Assembly: GCA_964558465.1 (NCBI GenBank)
Contig: CAZLEF010000079.1
Span: 1 to 33,752, forward strand
Length of the DNA stretch: 33,752 nt
Origin: JACJYC01 sp964558465
GTDB lineage: Bacteria > Bacteroidota > Bacteroidia > Chitinophagales > Saprospiraceae
Direction of reading: 5' to 3'
In this document: positions 31,141-33,752 of the stretch, piece after piece
Layout of the letters: every line of letters starts with the position of its first letter
How positions within the stretch are numbered: the first letter of the stretch is position 1
Position numbers and translations under genes: made by a program
The notes under the pieces: model-generated
What the model was told of the DNA's origin: nothing
The model's database searches: none
The model's input: only the letters and a program-made list of their open reading frames with translations

Positions 31141-33516
31141 TCACCGTCCAGCCGTCATCTGCGAAATAACCTCCTTCACCCGGCCGTAATAGGCCTTCAA
31201 AGCCAGCGCCTGTTCCGGATGATCGAGGATATAGGCCACCAGCGGGTATTTGTCCAGGTTGATATTGCCGCGTTCAACCAGCGCCTTTTTCACATCCTGC
31301 AACATTTCCTGACGATCCCGGTAGGTTTTTCCTTCGAAATACGAACCGATCTGAGTGGGATGGGTATTGGAAACCGTAAAATCCGGCGCAGTTAGCCGGG
31401 TTTTTGCCGTCGTTTCGCCCACTTCGAAAAGCCGGGCTTCGTAGTTCGGATTCAATGCCTGGATGGCCTTTTGCATTTCGTTGATCACCAGTTGCAGTTC
31501 TTCGATGAGTTGGCCGGAATCGTTCTGGTTGAGGCCGATGGCGGAGTTGACCAGTTTGAAAACTTCCTTCCCGTCGGATGCTTCCCATGCTACGCCGACA
31601 ATGCGTTTGAAATCCCGGGCTTTCATGTTCTCCGGCGCTACTGCGATGGCCAATCCGTCGCCTTCGCCGGACGGCAGCAGATAGTCGCCGATGTGCACGA
31701 CGCCCCGGACTTTTACCGGGACCTGGCCCATGAACGCGATTTTTTCCGAGCCTTCCATACCTTCTTGATTATCCGGCATATTGCCCAGCACGATCGGGGA
31801 AGCGGAAACCACCATGAACCGTTCGGCCTGGCTGAATTTTTTGGAGACCTTGCCGCCATTCACGCCAACCACGTCGCCGAAACGCAGGGTTTCGGAAGGG
31901 TCCAGGCGGGGCAGCCATTCGGCGTAATCCCCTGCGCCCGATTCAAAGGCAATGCCGAGGCTAAGGTCGGCATAAGTGGCTACAAGCGTGAGGTTGGTGA
32001 TGTCGATGACCAAATCGAAGGCGTTGCTGAAAATATCCTCGGGGTCCAGCACACTGGCTGCCCCGGCTACCGTTTGGACGATCGAACCAAAGACCGTGAT
32101 GGAATTGGTGAGGATGTCCAAGGTATAATCGGAAAAGACCTGCGCTTTAAAGTTGGTGGCTGCTTCCGGGCCTACGGCTTGGGTGAATAACCCGGTTTGC
32201 GGATCGCAGGCGATGGGCGCAAAAATGTTCCAGATGAGGCTGGCCGGGCCGCCGGTGGGGTTTTCGATGTATTGCAGGAGGGTCTGAGGGAGGTCATCGA
32301 ACGGATTGTCGAGGTTGAGGTTGGGCAGGGTGACGTCCACATCCACATCCACGCCAAAAGGATCCAGGCTGGCGTCCACATCCACATCCACCTGCGGCAG
32401 GAGGTTAATCACCAATTCGCCAAAATTGTAGGCAATGCCTTCCGGCGGGCTGCTCACCAGTTGGGTGATCAGGCTCACGAGGCCGGTGGGGTCGAGGTCG
32501 CCGGTGTTCATGCCTTCGATCCGGCCCGTCATGGCGCCGTTTTTCCAGAAAGACATGTAATTGTTTCCGCGGCCGGATTCCAGGTTGTTGTTGGTTGTTG
32601 GGATGACCTCGATTGCGATGCCCTGGCTGCTGCCTTTGACGAGCAGCGGGTAACTGTCCTGGCTGCTCTGGCTGCCGTCGGCCCCGCCGTCCACCACGAG
32701 GCGGCCTTGGGCGTCGAGTTGGCCTTTGACGATCGCAGCGCTATCGACTTCGAGGGTTTTGGTTTTGGTGAGGTTGGCAACGGTTATATTGTCAAACGAC
32801 CCGTCGCCTTCGACCGTCAGGTTGTTTTCTACCGTCAGGTCGTTCTGGGCGGTCAGGTTGAAGAATGAGCCGTCGCCTTCCACGGTCAGGTTGCCGCCGA
32901 TAAACAGGTTGCCGGGCATTTGTATGACGCCGTCGGCGGTGATCCGCAGACGCTCGACATTATTGGTTTTGAACACCAGGTCCTCGTTGACGGTGGTACC
33001 GATAAAATGGCATTCATCGGTGACGTTGGCGTTGCCGATGACCGTCCAGAAAGGCAAACCCGTAGCCCGGCATCCGTTTTTTTCGTTGTTGTCGTGGATG
33101 TGGATGGTTTCGGCCGACCCTGCGTGATAGGCATAGGGCACGGCGAGCAACTGGTTGGCGCCCAGAACGGTGAAACCGTCTTTTTTTCCTTCGGAAATGG
33201 CTAGTTCGAGCCAGATATTTTTTTCGGCCCAGGGTACCTCGTTGAAGCCCCCTCCATCCCCCTGGCCGATGATCAGGTTGAAAAGCCCGTTCTCTCCGGT
33301 AGTGACCCGGTGGATTTCGGAATAGACGACCTTACCTGCCGGCCCGTCTGATAACAGGTTGACCCTCAGTTGAATGGGTTTGTTGGAAAGCAGGCGCCCC
33401 TTGGCGTCCCGCGCCACCGCCTGGTAATTCATGCCCGAAGGCATGGTGGTTTGTTGTGCCTGCGCCATCGCAGCCCAGGTGATCAGAAAAAGGTATGCTA
33501 CTATAAATTTTTTCAT
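31141..33516 (-). CDS. Large exported repeat protein, structural or adhesin-like
   Basis: A 791-aa protein with a signal peptide (KKFIVAYLFLITWAAMAQAQ). The N-terminal module MNYQAVARDAKGRLLSNKPIQLRVNL..., widespread in exported Bacteroidota proteins, ends at LLAVPYAYHAGSA. Imperfect repeats follow (NLTVEGDGSFFNLTAQNDLTVENN, again ~14 residues on). Next come an Asp-Val segment (VDVDVDASLDPFGVDVDVDV), a probably beta-rich middle, and GAGDYAEWLPRLDPSETLRFGDVVGVNGGKVSK with VKVRGVVHIGDYLLPS. That last part resembles the region before the intramolecular chaperone of tail-fibre-like proteins. No clear T9SS domain or S74 catalytic Ser-Lys dyad was recognised. Function unknown. Confidence 0.75.
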   Translation of the reverse strand: MKKFIVAYLFLITWAAMAQAQQTTMPSGMNYQAVARDAKGRLLSNKPIQLRVNLLSDGPAGKVVYSEIHRVTTGENGLFNLIIGQGDGGGFNEVPWAEKNIWLELAISEGKKDGFTVLGANQLLAVPYAYHAGSAETIHIHDNNEKNGCRATGLPFWTVIGNANVTDECHFIGTTVNEDLVFKTNNVERLRITADGVIQMPGNLFIGGNLTVEGDGSFFNLTAQNDLTVENNLTVEGDGSFDNITVANLTKTKTLEVDSAAIVKGQLDAQGRLVVDGGADGSQSSQDSYPLLVKGSSQGIAIEVIPTTNNNLESGRGNNYMSFWKNGAMTGRIEGMNTGDLDPTGLVSLITQLVSSPPEGIAYNFGELVINLLPQVDVDVDASLDPFGVDVDVDVTLPNLNLDNPFDDLPQTLLQYIENPTGGPASLIWNIFAPIACDPQTGLFTQAVGPEAATNFKAQVFSDYTLDILTNSITVFGSIVQTVAGAASVLDPEDIFSNAFDLVIDITNLTLVATYADLSLGIAFESGAGDYAEWLPRLDPSETLRFGDVVGVNGGKVSKKFSQAERFMVVSASPIVLGNMPDNQEGMEGSEKIAFMGQVPVKVRGVVHIGDYLLPSGEGDGLAIAVAPENMKARDFKRIVGVAWEASDGKEVFKLVNSAIGLNQNDSGQLIEELQLVINEMQKAIQALNPNYEARLFEVGETTAKTRLTAPDFTVSNTHPTQIGSYFEGKTYRDRQEMLQDVKKALVERGNINLDKYPLVAYILDHPEQALALKAYYGRVKEVISQMTAGR

Positions 33517-33539
33517 TACAGGTGAATTTTGGATGTTAA

Positions 33540-33620
33540 ATTGGTTCGATTGATACGATTGGTTTGATTGATACGATTGGTTCGATTGATACGATTGGTT
33601 CGATTGGTTCGATTGGTTCG
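33540..33620. repeat. Nonamer array, 9 copies
   Basis: Nine units of attgRtWYg in exact 9-bp register, many alternating attggttcg/attgatacg, begin 24 bp upstream of the large exported protein's start codon. Same family as 12032-12085. Confidence 0.93.
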
Positions 33621-33697
33621 ACAGGCCTCGCAGAACGAAAGGAGGATTCGAGGATCAGCGGATTTGAGGATTCGAGGAACTCAAAGGCAGCATCCGT

Positions 33698-33752
33698 CGC
33701 ATCAACGCATCAACGCATCAACGCATCAACGCATCAACGCATCAACGCATCA
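33698..33752. repeat. Terminal octamer array cgcatcaa
   Basis: About seven identical cgcatcaa units run to the last base of the window, which ends within a unit. They are preceded by gcatccgtc, the same core that precedes the octamers at 18693-18701. Confidence 0.95.

Overview
The window looks like chromosomal DNA of a free-living, surface-active member of Bacteroidota, most likely in or near the Saprospiria (Lewinella/Haliscomenobacter relatives). This is inferred from four things: a complete gldA-gldF-gldG gliding-motility ABC transporter, a large secreted protein with SprB-like and CUB-like modules and a C-terminal type IX secretion (T9SS) sorting domain, many lipoproteins and S9 peptidases, and the Bacteroidota -7 promoter box TAnnTTTG upstream of several genes. 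Base composition is about half G+C. Both ends of the window lie inside octamer arrays, so it may be a whole contig that broke at repeats.

Layout. 1-1600: an FAD oxidoreductase and a YjbR-type protein (both -), separated by a 38-bp inverted octamer element. 1587-1890: a promoter and an intact tRNA-Arg(CCU) nested inside truncated copies of itself. 1988-6707: GH20 hexosaminidase lipoprotein and a MacB/FtsX-type permease (both +), with a palindrome-rich gap between them. 6973-7925: a two-gene cassette that reads as a membrane-anchored GIY-YIG-like nuclease plus a probable immunity protein. 7930-7986: a perfect 27-bp-arm palindrome. 7987-11184: gldG, gldF and gldA (-). 11364-15007: MORN-type lipoprotein (+), DinB-like protein (-), prolyl oligopeptidase (-). 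15196-18642: selD (+), Na+/H+ antiporter (-), DUF4349 lipoprotein (+). 18761-20616: a decayed PadR/permease module and a DUF2442-like gene. 20503-25784: T9SS cargo (-), small exported NTF2-like protein (-), L,D-transpeptidase (+). 26037-30768: GH95 alpha-L-fucosidase and DPP-IV-type peptidase, an operon (-). 31141-33516: a large exported structural protein (-).

How the genes fit together. Many products act in the periplasm or at the cell surface. GH20 and GH95 trim amino-sugar and fucose residues from glycans. The S9 peptidases break down peptides. GldAFG and the T9SS cargo belong to the gliding/secretion lifestyle. The L,D-transpeptidase works on the wall.

The intergenic DNA is unusual. It carries 7-, 8- and 9-bp tandem arrays that abut or contain stop codons, and several hairpin families. 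The most striking feature is the concentric tRNA-in-tRNA locus at 1628-1889. The next is the nuclease/immunity pair at 6973-7925.
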